A program made the translations under genes and the position numbers. The notes below the pieces were generated by a model. It was not told the origin of the DNA and made no database searches. It saw nothing but the letters and a program-made list of their open reading frames with translations. A stretch of DNA of 64,000 nucleotides, from contig JAUEDM010000003.1 in assembly GCA_033439685.1 (NCBI GenBank), positions 1,146,001-1,210,000 on the forward strand, given 5' to 3'. This stretch comes from Apodospora peruviana (taxonomy: Eukaryota > Ascomycota > Sordariomycetes > Sordariales > Lasiosphaeriaceae). This document shows, piece after piece, positions 1-11,319 of the stretch; position 1 is the stretch's first letter; every line of letters begins with the position of its first letter.

Positions 1-1912
1 AGCGCCACCAAGGTTACCTGATATATCTCCGTAGATCAGATGCACATCTCATTACGAATTCGATCCTCCTCCGTTAGTCAGGGGCAGAGCAGTCCGGTGT
101 GCAACTTGCATTCCCAAAACAAACATAGGTGAAAGGCCACCGTCTGATTTAACTCGGTTATGACGTAGAGCAGCTCAAGCTCACCCCACGAGCTGTCCGG
201 AATAAGCAACATGACTCCTGGAGTGGAGGGAGAGATCAACAGGGGCAGGGGTGTATGCTAAAGAGACCCCCCTATGTACGTGCAGTGGCAAACTGTGGGA
301 GGATCTGTAATATCTGTAATTACCTTATTATACGACAGCTCCAATCTAGTCCTCCAGCTATGCTACTGCATAGTACCGTAGCAACTGTGAATTCTTGTTT
401 TTTTTTTCTCCGGAACTCGGGGTCCAAAATCTCGCCGATCCGGGCACCTTCCGGATAGGGGCTATTCCCAGATTTCCGCCTCACATAACCCCGGAGCTGA
501 AGCTGCTGAACTTGAGAGTCAGCCCAGTCCCATTTCAGTTGGCACTGCACGATGGCGTCGTGTCAGACTCATTGCAACATGCAAGGGTATTATGACGCCA
601 CCTCACCTGCCTTATTAGCTATAGCTACGGATCCGTACACTACCTACCTAGGTATCTAGCATTTGCCGAGCGCGGCACGACTTCCGCTGCATCCAAGTCA
701 GATGTGGAGTGTCCACAATGATAAATTTGCCTTGCCCTGTCGCCCAAACAATAGCATCCTATTCGGTACTTTCCGAAAACAGCCCTTGCATGTATGTTGC
801 TTCGTCGATCTAGGTACATATACGTGTATAGATCTTAGTTGGGGGCCGCAAAAATGGATCTCTTACAGTAGCGTAGTATCAAGGAAGAATGGCGTGGTGG
901 CACCCCGGCCAGGGAGCTGTACGCGTACGGCGTTGTCAGCCGAACTTCCAGAAAAGGCCAAGCTTTTACGTAGTTCGATGGGCATTGTTTGGACGGCTGA
1001 CTGTACGCGGGATCGCCTTGTACTGCGGCCCAGCAGAAAGTGCTTGGATCAAGGCTCACTAGCCCAGGTGGCACAAGAAAAGCAGGCTTATCTTCTTTTC
1101 TTACTCGGTTCCATCTCTGCCTGACGTACTCCTTACCGGTCACTCTCAATGTAACACAAGGGTAGCTGATACTTCGTCTGAGTAGGATATTTGCCACTTG
1201 GGCATGTTTCACCCGTACGGTATTACCGGCTGGTTCTAATTACTACGTGTAACGACCAGCCTCGATGAGTCCTAATTAGGGTGGTGGCGCCAGATGATCA
1301 TGTATTATTACTCTGGATCAGCAGTCTGGTTAGCTGACATGGCGGAGGAGGCAAAACTAGCCCCAGTGTCGCCAATGTGGCCAACGCCGATGTCTGGTGC
1401 TTTCTGTTTGGTGCGGGTGAGGGAATTCGGGGCAAGATAGGCCGGAGCTTCATGAACCAGCGGTTCCAACCGGCATGGAAACACTTGTTAGATTGTAAAG
1501 CATACAACTACCAGGGAAGATCTACCACGCGTATGCATGGTTAATCCTCTTGAGGGTTGATTTTCATATGCTGAGCTCGTTCTTTGTTTCACGTGCGCCT
1601 CACTGCTCGTGTCACATTGGTGTAGTAGTATACGGTGCATCGCGTGCCGGCAAGTGCATTCTTCTTGTCGTGAGCTTTTGGGGTATGTTGTTCAACCCGA
1701 CTTTGTCATTGAGTGCAAATTCAATCCTACGCAATTGTTCTTGCATGCTTTCCCTACCTCTCGTGTATAGTCACTCGATGCTGTATGTTCACTGCGATAC
1801 GGCACCACACCTACCTCTCTGTAGGTAATTACCATCACCTTTGCAGTCGTTACCCCCATTGTGTGCACTCCTACAACATTCGGAGAGCATACACACTCGC
1901 CCTGGATTGATA
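1..1912. other. Intergenic/5' flank, no supported gene
   Basis: About 1.9 kb without a convincing coding region. Short open frames here overlap on both strands, have no recognisable domain and lack intron signals that would join them. The last few hundred bases are presumably the promoter and 5' leader of the ABC transporter beginning at 1913. An additional upstream exon of that transporter (a TMD0-like segment) cannot be excluded but I could not recognise one. Confidence 0.5.
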
Positions 1913-4900
1913 ATGGCTCCCCTTAGTGGTGATACATTTGTTCGGTACCTGGGCTACCCTCTCTCACTCATCGGCACCTCATCAAGTAGCTATTCGCGTC
2001 TCCAAAGCTCTTCGGGGAGAAGTGGTCATGTCGACCATGACGAAGATATCCCCGAGACAAGAGACGATGGACCCATAGCTGTCGACCCGCCACTCTTTTA
2101 CGTCTCGCCTTTCCAATTCTGGGCCGGACGTCTAGTTGCACGAGTCAACAAGTCGGACGGCGTGCTCGACGACAAATGGCTACCTGTTTTCTCGAGAGGA
2201 AGTGCAGCGTTGCGGCAGAAGCTTGCCAGGCTCCTCAAATCACGGTACGGCTCTGGATCGGGATCTGGCCGTGGACTTTGGAGCTTTGTCGTTCAGTTTG
2301 AGATTGGCGGCATGGTTGCGTTGGGCTTCATGCTCGAGGTATGTAAACAGTCAGTTAACAGACAGAAAAACGGGGAGCAGACTTGCTAACCAAGACTCAC
2401 GCAGCTTCTATCAAGCATCTTGTCCCTGTTGGCCCCGTGGATATTGCATCGGCTGCTAACCAGTCCTCGCTCCGTCCCACTGGCCGTCAGTCTGGTGGTG
2501 GCGACGATCCTGGCAACCTTGCTTGGCCGTGCTCGCGATCAGGTCTGCCGCACACACGCGGTTTGGACCGAATGCATGCTGCGGAGCACCATCTTTGCCA
2601 AGGCTCTGCGTCTTTCCGCGGCTGCCCGTGTCAGACACCCGCCTGCCAAAATCATCAACCTCTCGGCGGTGGACGTCGACTTCCTCAGCAACTACGTGAT
2701 GCGCCTGCATGACATATGGAGCGCGCCCCTGCAGATCCTGGCCATCGGCTTCCTTGCGGTTGGCATCATGGGGTGGCCCGCTCTTGCGGGCTTCGCGACT
2801 ATGGCCGCTCTATTCGTGGTGCAAGGGCGAGCGGGAATCTGGATGCGCGGCGGTATTCGCGGGTACATCTCGCTCAACGACGCCCGACTCGCCGCTCTCC
2901 GCGACCTCCTCGGCAACTTCAAAGCCGTAAAAGCCCTTGCGGTAGAGCCGGTCTACCGCCAGCTCATTTCAGAGGCTCGAACGGGTCAGCTCAAGGCCCT
3001 GAGGCGGTACCTTACGGCCGGATTCAGCATCTTCACAGCCATCAACCAGACGATCCCCGGAGTCGTGGCCTGTACCGCCTTCCTGGCGTACTGGGCCGCG
3101 GGCAACGAGCTATCAGCACAGGTCGTGTTTCCCAGTCTCGCCTACTTCAACCTCCTCTCGCAGCCAGTCTTCCAGGCCAGTCTGGCCCTCTCGCGCCAAT
3201 TCTCCGTCAAACCAAGTCTCACACGCATCAGCGAGCTCCTGTATGCAGAAGAACTGGAAGGGGTTGATGTGTCTCCTGAAGTCCCCGATGCCTTTGCACG
3301 ACCCGGCCAAGTGCCTGCGGCGGTACAGTTTCACAATGCGATAATGGCGTACCCGTCTGACATCTCGGCGCGTAGAAGCGGTCGAGATGGCGAGGACGAG
3401 GACACCAATGAATCTGAGTCTGGCACCAAAGAGAAGGCAACCGAGGAGAGACATTTCTTGCGAGATATGGACTCGGTCTCATCCAGTTCCTCATCAGTGC
3501 ACGACGGGTTTGGAGTCCGTATCGGTGACCTGCGAATTCCCAAAGGTCGTCTCACTACCGTGATTGGGCCAACAGGATCAGGCAAGACTTCGCTGCTCTT
3601 GTCCATCCTGGGGGAGCTTTCGCCTGTGTCTGGCCATCACACTATCCACGGGCGAGTGTCGTATGCGGCGCAGGAGCCCCTGATTCTATCGGGTACATTC
3701 AAGGATAACATTACCCTTGAGAGAAACAGTGCCCTTGACCATTCGAGGTATCGCAATGTAATTCGTCGCACTGGCTTGGACATTGATCTTGCTGGCTGTC
3801 CCGGCGGCGCGGAGAACGCGGTGATCGGAGAGTCGGGTGGCAACCTCAGCGGTGGACAGAGGGCCCGCGTAGGTCTTGCTCGTGCGCTGTACGCAGATGC
3901 TGAAATCCTGCTTCTTGATGACCCGTTGGCTGCCGTCGACGCAAGAGTTCGGAATAAGTTGTTCGACGCTTTCAAGGAAGAGATGCGGACGGTTGTTCTC
4001 GGTAAGCAAGCTCGCACCACCCACCATTTGTCGTCGTGTTAGGCGCTAACCTGAGTTCCCCTGTCTTTGTAGCCACGCTCCACACGCAGTATGTGTTGAG
4101 GGCGGACTATGTCGTCGTGTTGGACGAGAACAAAGTAGTTTGGTCAGGTGATCAAGCAGCGTTCATGGCCGATCAAAACCTCTGCTCCCAGTATTTGATG
4201 AGTTCAGAGGAAACAGCAGCAGCCGGAAGGTCCGATGCCATCTGTGATGACAAGGTTTCGTCTTCGTCTTCTCCAACCTCCGATGTGGCCAACAACACCA
4301 GCGAGGAGGCCTCGCATGAGGAAGCCGTTTGTCTCGTAGAGGACGAGGAGCGAGCGAAAGGCGCATTGAAGTGGAAGGTGCTCTCCTTCTATTCCACCGC
4401 GGCTGGTGGCACATTCCAGGCTCTTGGGGTGCTGGGCATGGCAACGCTCCTCATGGGCGCCAGGGTGATGGGACAGTACTGGTTCGTCTGGTGGATCGAT
4501 GACTCGGCAGGGTTGTCGCAGTCGACCTACATGGGCGTCTACCTGGCCCTCGTGGTCGCCCAAAGCGCGCTGATCGCAGCACTTGGCTTGGTCCTGGTGT
4601 CTGGGTCCATCCGCGCAGGCCGTTGCATACACGACACAATCGTGGAAAACATGCTGGCCGCTCCGTTGACCCATTTCCAGTCGCAACCGACCGGCCGCAT
4701 CCTCAACCGGCTCTCGGCCGACATCGAGTCTCTCGACACCAAGATCATGAACGCGGTCGATGGGCTCGTGGCTGCCGGCACGACGCTGCTCTCGTCTCTC
4801 GTTCTTATCGCGGCCACGGGCTCGTTCATGTTCGCTACCGTCGTCCCATTCCTCGTGATCGTCGGCTACTACTTGCAGCGGTTTCGAGTTTGTGCACGAG

Positions 4901-6345
4901 AGATTCAACGAACGGTGTCGTTGCTGTCTTCCCCTGTTCTCTCCATTCTCTCCGAGTCCCTTTCCGCGCCCGCGACCATCCATGCGTACGCCAGCACCGC
5001 TATCCCGTTTTTGCAAGAGAGGCACGCAGAAGCCCTGAATACCCTGACGTCGGCGCGCCTGGTCCGTCGATCGCTTGATACATGGGTGACACTACGAGCT
5101 GAGGGTGCGGCCGGCATGGTGCTTGCGCTTGTGGCTGCCCTGACGGCGTTCGGCGTCATTCCTGAGATACAGGCAGGCCTGGCGCTGGGTGTAGCCACGA
5201 CCCTTGCCAAGAACGTCTATTTGCTCGCTTGGTCGGCCACCGATCTCGAGATACAGATGAACAGTGCCGAGCGGTTGATGGTGTATCACGACGATATGCC
5301 AAGGGAGGGTCCGAGGGCAGGCGGGGAGCGCAGGACGCCAGCGGGCTGGCCATCGAATAACAAGCTGGTGCTCCGTGATGTATTTGTGCAGTATAAGTCG
5401 CGAGCTGAGCCGGTGCTGAAGGGGATTAATCTCGAAATATCTACAGGCCAGCGGGTCGGTATCGTCGGTCGAACAGGTTCGTCGAATATCTCCTTGCCCG
5501 TCATCTGACCTTTGTCACTAACACCGGTCTTCAGGATCCGGAAAATCGACACTTCTCTCTGCGCTGGCCTGCCTTGTCATGCCGGTAAGCGGATCAATAT
5601 CGCTGTCGGGCGTCGATATCTCCTCAATCGTGCCTCGGAAACTGAGAGGCGTCATCCACACCCTCCCACAGGAGCCGCTGATATTCAATGGGACTCTGCG
5701 TCGGAATCTTGACCCACATGGCAAGCACCCAGACTCGGACCTGCTCTATGTGCTCGAGGTCTGCCAACTCCGCGGCTTTCTCGAGTCGCGGTTTGAAGTT
5801 TTAGATGAGGGGAATGGGGAGTCGAGCGTCGGTGATGAAGAGCGTGTATTACTTGACCAGAGGTTAAGTGCAGGAGGCACTGAGCTGTCGATGGGGCAAA
5901 GGCAGCTGTTGTGTGCGGCGAGGGTCCTACTGGCAAAACCAAAGGTGTTGTTGGTGGATGAGGGTGAGCACATTCCGATTTCAAAGCAAAGGAGAGACCC
6001 TGCTAACGCTGACTCTGCCCTTCAGCTGCCGCCAACATCGACTTTGCGAGTGATGCAATACTGCAACGTGCTCTGCGTGAGCTGCTGCCCCAAAGCACGA
6101 CCATGGTGGTCATTGCTCATCGCGCTGCGTCGCTGGCGTGGATGGACCGGATTGTGGCCTTGCAATCGGGTCGGGTGGTGGAGGATGATTCGCCTTTGAA
6201 TCTGTTGGAAGGGAGCCTGAGGTCGAGAGGTGGGAAGAGAAGCTACTACGCGTCCATGGTAAAGGAGGACGGAGACGAAGCACTTGGAGCGGCAATTCGC
6301 GTGGCGAGGGACAGGTTTACGGGCGAGAAGCAACTGTATAACTAG
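1913..6345 (+). CDS. ABC transporter, ABCC (MRP/YOR1-like) full transporter
   Basis: Predicted ATP-driven exporter of the ABCC subfamily (multidrug/conjugate export). Five exons: 1913-2338, 2405-4001, 4073-5476, 5535-5963, 6026-6345; all phases close to give 1391 aa. Introns are 58-71 nt, and most have a CTAAC-type branch site. Order is TMD1-NBD1-TMD2-NBD2. NBD1 has Walker A (about 530-537), signature LSGGQ (623-627) and Walker B ending LLLDDP. The second Asp replaces the catalytic Glu, a usual ABCC asymmetry that leaves one degenerate ATP site. NBD2 has Walker A GRTGSGKST (1140-1148), signature LSMGQ (1260-1264) and Walker B VLLVDE. A low-complexity acidic/Ser-rich linker lies just before the NBD1 Walker A. 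The N-terminus is short for an MRP and has no clear TMD0, so a missed 5' exon is possible. Substrate unknown; no cluster partner is close. Confidence 0.92.
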
Positions 6346-7062
6346 ACCTAGCATGCATCTTTTCTTGTTTCTTTTGTGGTTTTGTTCATGGAGAGCTGCA
6401 TGTTTCAGGTCGAATTGAGAATATCAAAACCTGGCATACAATATATCCACTTTGTCCGGATTTAAAATCTTACCAAAGTTGCTTTGTAACCCTTTGGTTT
6501 TGACAGGAAAACACCACAGTCGATTGGTCAGACCTGAGCCTAGCAAGTAAGGTAACTATACTGGGTTACTTACCTACTCACACTCATCAGAATGTGGTCG
6601 TGGAGTCAGGTTCTCCTGCTTGCCTGTATTATTGGCGGCTCTTCACAAATGTTAAAGAGGCAAAAGCAATCCACCAATGATTCAGCAAGGTGACGACTCC
6701 CCAAGCCTTCTCGGGTGTATACCGTGTATTTAAACTCACAAAAATGCCTTCCTTTCTCTCACAATTACCCATTTTCCTTGCAACAGCACTTGCATAGCAG
6801 ACCAGACCAGAACAATTTGCCAGGAACAACGGGCATTACTTAACAGAAAATACGACCAAGGGCAGCTATCAGACCCTTTTCTCTCCTTGCCACCTACTAC
6901 CTCTTCCTGAGAACTGTATTTCTTCTCAATGCATATTCTAGCCAGGGGCCGACACACGACGCAATTATTTTGGGAAAACCGTAAGAGAGTCATGTCATCG
7001 ACCACTGGCATAGTCTCCAATGCGGACATTGGGACGTCGATGCGGAACTTGAATGCGACACG
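6346..7062. other. Intergenic region with left copy of an imperfect duplication
   Basis: Terminator side of the ABC transporter and the upstream region of the small ORF at 7063. About 6590-6808 is similar to about 7578-7780 (see repeat entry). It includes a TATA-like GTATTTAAACTC element and a CT-rich stretch, which looks like a promoter. No other gene seen. Confidence 0.5.
6590..6808 (+). repeat. Imperfect direct duplication, left copy
   Basis: By eye this segment aligns with 7578-7780. Shared blocks in the same order are GTATTATTG, a CAATCCAYCAATGATTCA block, TTCTCGGGTG, GTATTTAAACTC, AAAATG, and CAACAGCA-TTGCA-AGCAGA. Similarity is clear but far from perfect, with indels. The two copies flank the 7063-7554 ORF, as expected if a promoter or whole gene was duplicated in tandem and one copy decayed. 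Confidence 0.7.
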
Positions 7063-7554
7063 ATGACTGCAAATACGGAGCTCGCAATAGACGCGATGAA
7101 AAACCTCGAGCTTCTTATGATACTCGCCGACACAATGCGCGAAGGAATCGTGGCGATTAGGATCGCTTCCCACCAGTGGGCTGACGCCAAAAGCAAAGAA
7201 TACAAGGAGTGGCTCAGGGACTATTTGCAGAACCACAGCCTCGTCAAGTCAATCACCGGAGTCCCTGAAGAAATATGGGGATGCCCGGCGACTGCTTCGA
7301 AGTTGAAAATGACAACTCGTGGTCTGGTAAAGCAAATAAAAGTCCAGATCCTCTATGAGGAAATCCAGAAAGAGATTGACGCTTTAAGGAGTGTACGGAA
7401 GAAGATTGGATCAACAAATTTCAGGGGCGACAGGTCTGCTCTGAGGGAATTCACGACTAAAGCCAAAAATGCAGCCGAGAAGTTTCAAGAGTTAGATAGG
7501 TATAACGTTATACTATATGCATGTGAGAAACCTAGAAAGAAATCGTCTGTTTAG
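7063..7554 (+). CDS. Hypothetical protein, 163 aa, helical
   Basis: Intronless open frame from an ATG in the context CACGATGAC, giving 163 aa. The product is rich in Lys, Glu, Leu and Ile and predicted mostly helical, with no signal peptide, membrane segment or Cys pattern. I do not recognise a family. The reading frame is open upstream of the ATG for about 75 bases without another Met, so a spliced 5' extension is possible. It is preceded by a TATA-like promoter segment that is repeated downstream of the gene. It may be a lineage-specific orphan or the surviving copy of a tandem pair. Confidence 0.45.
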   Translation: MTANTELAIDAMKNLELLMILADTMREGIVAIRIASHQWADAKSKEYKEWLRDYLQNHSLVKSITGVPEEIWGCPATASKLKMTTRGLVKQIKVQILYEEIQKEIDALRSVRKKIGSTNFRGDRSALREFTTKAKNAAEKFQELDRYNVILYACEKPRKKSSV

Positions 7555-7577
7555 AGGAGCGGATAATGCCGTCTTTG

Positions 7578-7780
7578 GAATGAGCGTGCTGAATCAAGGT
7601 CCTCTGCTGGACTGCTTTACATCCGCGGTATTATTGTCACAGATGCCAAATGCGATAGCAATCCATCAATGATTCAACCCGGTGACTGTTCTCGGGTGGT
7701 ATTTAAACTCTCCAAAATGTCTCCTTTTCTCTCCTATACACATCAATGTCTCTACAACAGCAGTTGCACAGCAGATCTAC
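7578..7780 (+). repeat. Imperfect direct duplication, right copy
   Basis: Partner of 6590-6808, carrying the same TATA-like GTATTTAAACTC element and CT-rich tract. No intact counterpart of the 7063 ORF follows it; the sequence from 7781 to about 8130 has only short open frames. A decayed second gene copy is the simplest reading. Confidence 0.65.
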
Positions 7781-8248
7781 TGATTAGGTTGTGCTGTCGG
7801 AACGATTCACGATATTCAAGTCTTCGGTCGCAACCCGCAGATGTACCAAAGACGATTGGCGAGCTGAAGTTGGCCAACTCCGGCAGCCGGCAGTCGCTAG
7901 TTCCAAGCTGGTTTTAATCACTAGCACCCGACTGGTCCATGGGATTCATGTGTTGTCGATCATCAGCCCTTCTTGCCGCCAAGACCTTGACGCTGCAGAC
8001 CAAGGGGCTATGCAGGTCTCAAATAGGAGAACCAATTCTCATTCCCCAAGAACGCCACGACACCAATGACCGACACACACGATTGGAACAGCTGCAACTG
8101 CCCGCCGAGTAACCCGTAAGCGGCATACGCTTGTCTTACCTTTTGAGGAGCGACGAGCCGATCCGCTCTACGAAAGGCCAAGTTCGCGGGCCACACGTCA
8201 TGTGGTACTTAGCAACGTACGACCGCCATTGGAATTACGGGGAGTGGT

Positions 8249-8274
8249 GGGGGGGGGGGGGGGGGGGGGGGGGG
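8249..8274. repeat. Poly-G run (26 G)
   Basis: Uninterrupted run of 26 G about 170 bases upstream of the P450 start codon, followed within 25 bases by a 19-T run at 8299-8317. The length is unusual for a fungal promoter and is likely variable between isolates or sequence assemblies. Confidence 0.9.
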
Positions 8275-8445
8275 CTGGGGAATGGACGACGACACTTCTT
8301 TTTTTTTTTTTTTTTTTCCTTCTACGTGCCAACGCAGAGACCCTGATTCTTCTTTCTGATTTTCTGCTCCGGTCTGTCCACAAAGGCCATCAAGGGATAA
8401 CTAGTAGCCATTGCTGTCTACCGGGGCAAGCAGACGATACTTAAC

Positions 8446-9909
8446 ATGTCGACGCCCATTCCTCGGCCACCTGGCGTCCCTCTTCTGGGCAACATTCGCG
8501 ACATCGACCCGTCCAACACATGGTGGTCGTTGAAGGGACTGGCCGAGAAATATGGTCAGTACTTTACCTTGGAAGAAGGCATCCCGATCAAGGCCTCCAT
8601 CTAAACTAACCCTTCGGCAACGATAGGCGAGATCTTCCAGATCAAGGTCCTCGGAAAGACAATCGTCTTCGTCGCCAGCGCGGCGCTCGCCGAGGAGATC
8701 TGCGACGAGAAGCGGTTCCGCAAGTACGTCGGCGGGCCCATCGAGGAGATCCGATACACCGTCCACGACTCACTTTTCACGGCTTACGAAAGGGAAGCCG
8801 AGAGCTGGGGCGTCGCCCACCGCATCATCGCGCCCCGACTGTCTCCGCAGGCGACCGCAAGCCACTTTGACCAAGTTCGCGACTGCACGGCCGAGCTGAT
8901 CGAGAAATGGGCCCGTCTCGGCGCGAACAACGCGATCGCGCCGCTCGACGACCTCAACCGCCTCAACCTCGAGGTTACGACGCTGACCCTGTTCGGCAAG
9001 AAGCTCAACTGCATCGCCGCGCCGCGGCACCCGATGCTCGCAGCCATGGAAGATTCGACCTCGGAAGCCATGAAGCGGCCCACGAGGCCCAAGCTGCTCA
9101 ACTGGTTATTGTATGACGGCAAGCTCAAGAGCGCAACCAAAACCATGCGCGAGTTCGCCGCCGAGATTGTCAAGCATCGCAAGGAGAACCCAACCGATCG
9201 CGACGACCTGCTCGCCGCTCTAATGACGGCGAAGGACCCGGAGACCGGCAAATCGCTCACCGAGTCGCAGGTCATCGACGAGATCATCACCATGCCGATC
9301 GGGAGTAGCACGGCGCCGTGCGCCATCACCGCCATGATCCATTTCCTGCTCCAGAACCCCGAGGTGGTCGTCAAGGCCCGCGCCGAGCTCGACGGCGTGA
9401 TTGGCGACGGCCCGTTCAAGCACGAACACCTGTCGCAGCTGCATTACATCGCGGGCATCGCGCGCGAGACCTTACGGCTGTCCTTTGCCGCGCCGGGGTT
9501 CAACATCGAGCCGATCCCGCGCAACAACGGCGGCGTGGCCGATAAGAGCCCGGTCCTGCTGGCCGGCGGCAAGTACCAGATCGCGCACGACCAGGCCATG
9601 ATCATCGTGCTGGCAGGGGTCAACCGCGACCCGGCCGTGTTCGAGGAACCGCTGGCCTTCAGGCCGGAGCGCATGATGGGCGAGTCGTTTGAGAAGCTGC
9701 CGTCGGGCGTGAAGAAGTGGTTTGGCAATGGCAAGAGGGAGTGTATCGGCAAGCACTGGGCGTGGGACTTTCTGAACGTCGCGGCGGCCATGTTGATCCA
9801 CGGGGTGGACTTTGAGGCGGTGGATAAGGGCTATGTCATGAAGCAGGACGGGTGGTTCAATGTGCGGCCTGTTGGGTTCCGGCTCAAGGTCAAGCCAAGG
9901 AGTGCCTAA
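8446..9909 (+). CDS. Cytochrome P450, stand-alone CYP505-like, atypical I-helix
   Basis: Haem-thiolate monooxygenase-family protein. Exons 8446-8554 and 8627-9909 (72-nt intron, branch CTAAC) give 463 aa. There is no N-terminal membrane anchor; it starts with a Pro-rich PxPPGxPLLGN segment like the soluble P450 domain of CYP505 fusions. The motifs CDEKRF, VHDxLFTA and AHRI, in that order, also match that group. The ExxR motif (ETLR) and the haem loop FGNGKRECIG with Cys about 409 are intact. The frame stops after the P450 domain and no FMN/FAD reductase follows, so it would need a separate redox partner. The I-helix reads IGSSTA (about 261-266) where CYP505 has AGHETT, so the acid-alcohol pair is lost. 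It may use peroxide, perform an unusual reaction, or be impaired. Physiological substrate unknown. Confidence 0.9.
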
Positions 9910-11319
9910 GTAGGGCCCTAGGTGAGTGAGTAAGGTACCTACCTACCTACCTAGCTACCTACCTACGTGTGGGTTCCGTCATATTTATGCAGTGTAATTA
10001 AAAGCGTGGAAGAAGGGGATCGTTGCGTGAAAGTGCAGCTGCTGCTGCAGTGCCATGTGAGTTTCGGATCAATTTTTTGTCTGAAGAGTTTTGAATACGT
10101 CAGAGGAAATGTTGTGTTGAAAACAAGAAATGTGTTGAAAACAAGAAATGTGTTGAAAACAAGAAATGTGTTGAAAACAAGAAATGTGTTGAAAACAAGA
10201 AATGTGTTGAAAACAAGAAATGGGTTTGAACAAGATGTCTTTCCTCACAGATAAACCAACCATCGCGATATGTATCGGAGAAAAGAAGGAAGTTTTTCTT
10301 GCCTCGAGGGACTTAACCGAGAGAGATTGGGATGGCATCAAAAGATGACTGCTTTGGCGATATCACTCCAACACACCTGAATTTTGCTCTCGGTACTAGC
10401 ATGTTTGTGGAGCGAGCTAATCAAGCAACTGGCGTGTTCTGATGGGGGCCGGACATTGAGCTTCTTTCCACGAAACTCCTCCAAATTTCTCTGAGCATGC
10501 AGCTAGTTACGTCCGGTCCCCTTGGTTGCCGAACGTTGCAGACATATCCTGTCCGTCAACACCCAGACTGCGTGGTGCATTCGTCACAATCCGAGTCCTC
10601 AGTACAGATAATACTCTCACGACCGGATGCATGAGAGCCCGTAGTGTCACGTCATTGCGCAGGCTTGGTGAGGAGGTTTGGGATGCCGGTCGCCCAACGG
10701 TGGACTAGCAGGACCTGACTGACAAACCCGAGACCCATCTTTGACCTTGATGTATGCCCCGGGATGGTCCCATTAGAGTATGCGGCTGAAGAAAGGAGAC
10801 GGCTGTCTAGCATTCGAGTCCACGCCATCAACGCCACCAGGCCACGCAGCGACGCAGACGTTGAACTGGCGTCAACGACATGGGTTTTATGCGTTCCTGT
10901 CTGGTGATGCCTAATCTTGGAAGATGCAGGGACGCGTGTATGGTAGACAACTCGTGGGAAAGTTGGCAGCGGAAACCCGAGGCAAGAGAACGAGGGTGGC
11001 CAGACTCGGGACAGTGTCCTGCGGATTGGTGTTTCTATTCTCAGATTTTCTACCTCGATCATGGCATGCAGGGAAAGTCTAACAGACAAAACATCATCCT
11101 ATATAACACCTCGTCCCCGATCATTTTGATGACTTGTTTTTTTCTTCCTCTCATCACCAGCATCAATCATCCATCAAAATCTCACCAAGACAACAATTCT
11201 CATCCAAGTCTCTCCCCCACAATCGTTTCTAAACAAGCACAACCGCTCCGACTCTCGACTCTCACAGTGCTCGTTCTCTCCTCCAAACTTATCATCCAGT
11301 CACCACCACAACCGCCAAC
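9910..11319. other. Intergenic, with microsatellite and minisatellite
   Basis: Contains a CTAC-type microsatellite at about 9936-9966 just after the P450 and an 18-bp tandem repeat at 10113-10220. The region 11090-11319 is AC/CT-rich with CATCA-type leader sequence, consistent with promoter and 5' UTR of the small secreted protein gene. No other coding sequence is supported. Confidence 0.5.
10113..10220. repeat. 18-bp minisatellite, six perfect copies
   Basis: Six identical tandem copies of the unit TGTGTTGAAAACAAGAAA, followed by a decayed seventh copy (TGGGTTTGAACAAGA). Because 18 is a multiple of three the repeat stays open in several frames (for example VLKTRN units on the plus strand), but no gene structure surrounds it, so I read it as non-coding. 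Perfect identity suggests recent expansion. Confidence 0.95.

Noticed and set aside
663..1124. 153-codon frame upstream of the ABC transporter
   Set aside because: No domain, overlaps an equally long opposite-strand frame, and could not be joined to the transporter by splice signals.
1550..1828. Hydrophobic 92-codon frame as a possible TMD0 exon of the ABC transporter
   Set aside because: Hydrophobic and upstream, but it has no credible donor/acceptor pair to exon 1 and no resemblance to known TMD0 sequence.
4204..5025. 273-codon minus-strand frame inside the ABC transporter
   Set aside because: Antisense shadow with low-complexity Arg/Gly/Asp composition; the plus-strand transporter is certain.
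9967..10254. Open frame of 95 codons spanning the 18-bp repeat
   Set aside because: Its length comes from the repeat unit being a multiple of three; there is no Kozak-like start, domain or conserved composition around it.
9910..10600. Fused P450 reductase domain downstream of the P450
   Set aside because: The P450 frame ends in a stop at 9907-9909 and no FMN/FAD/NADPH-binding sequence follows in any frame.
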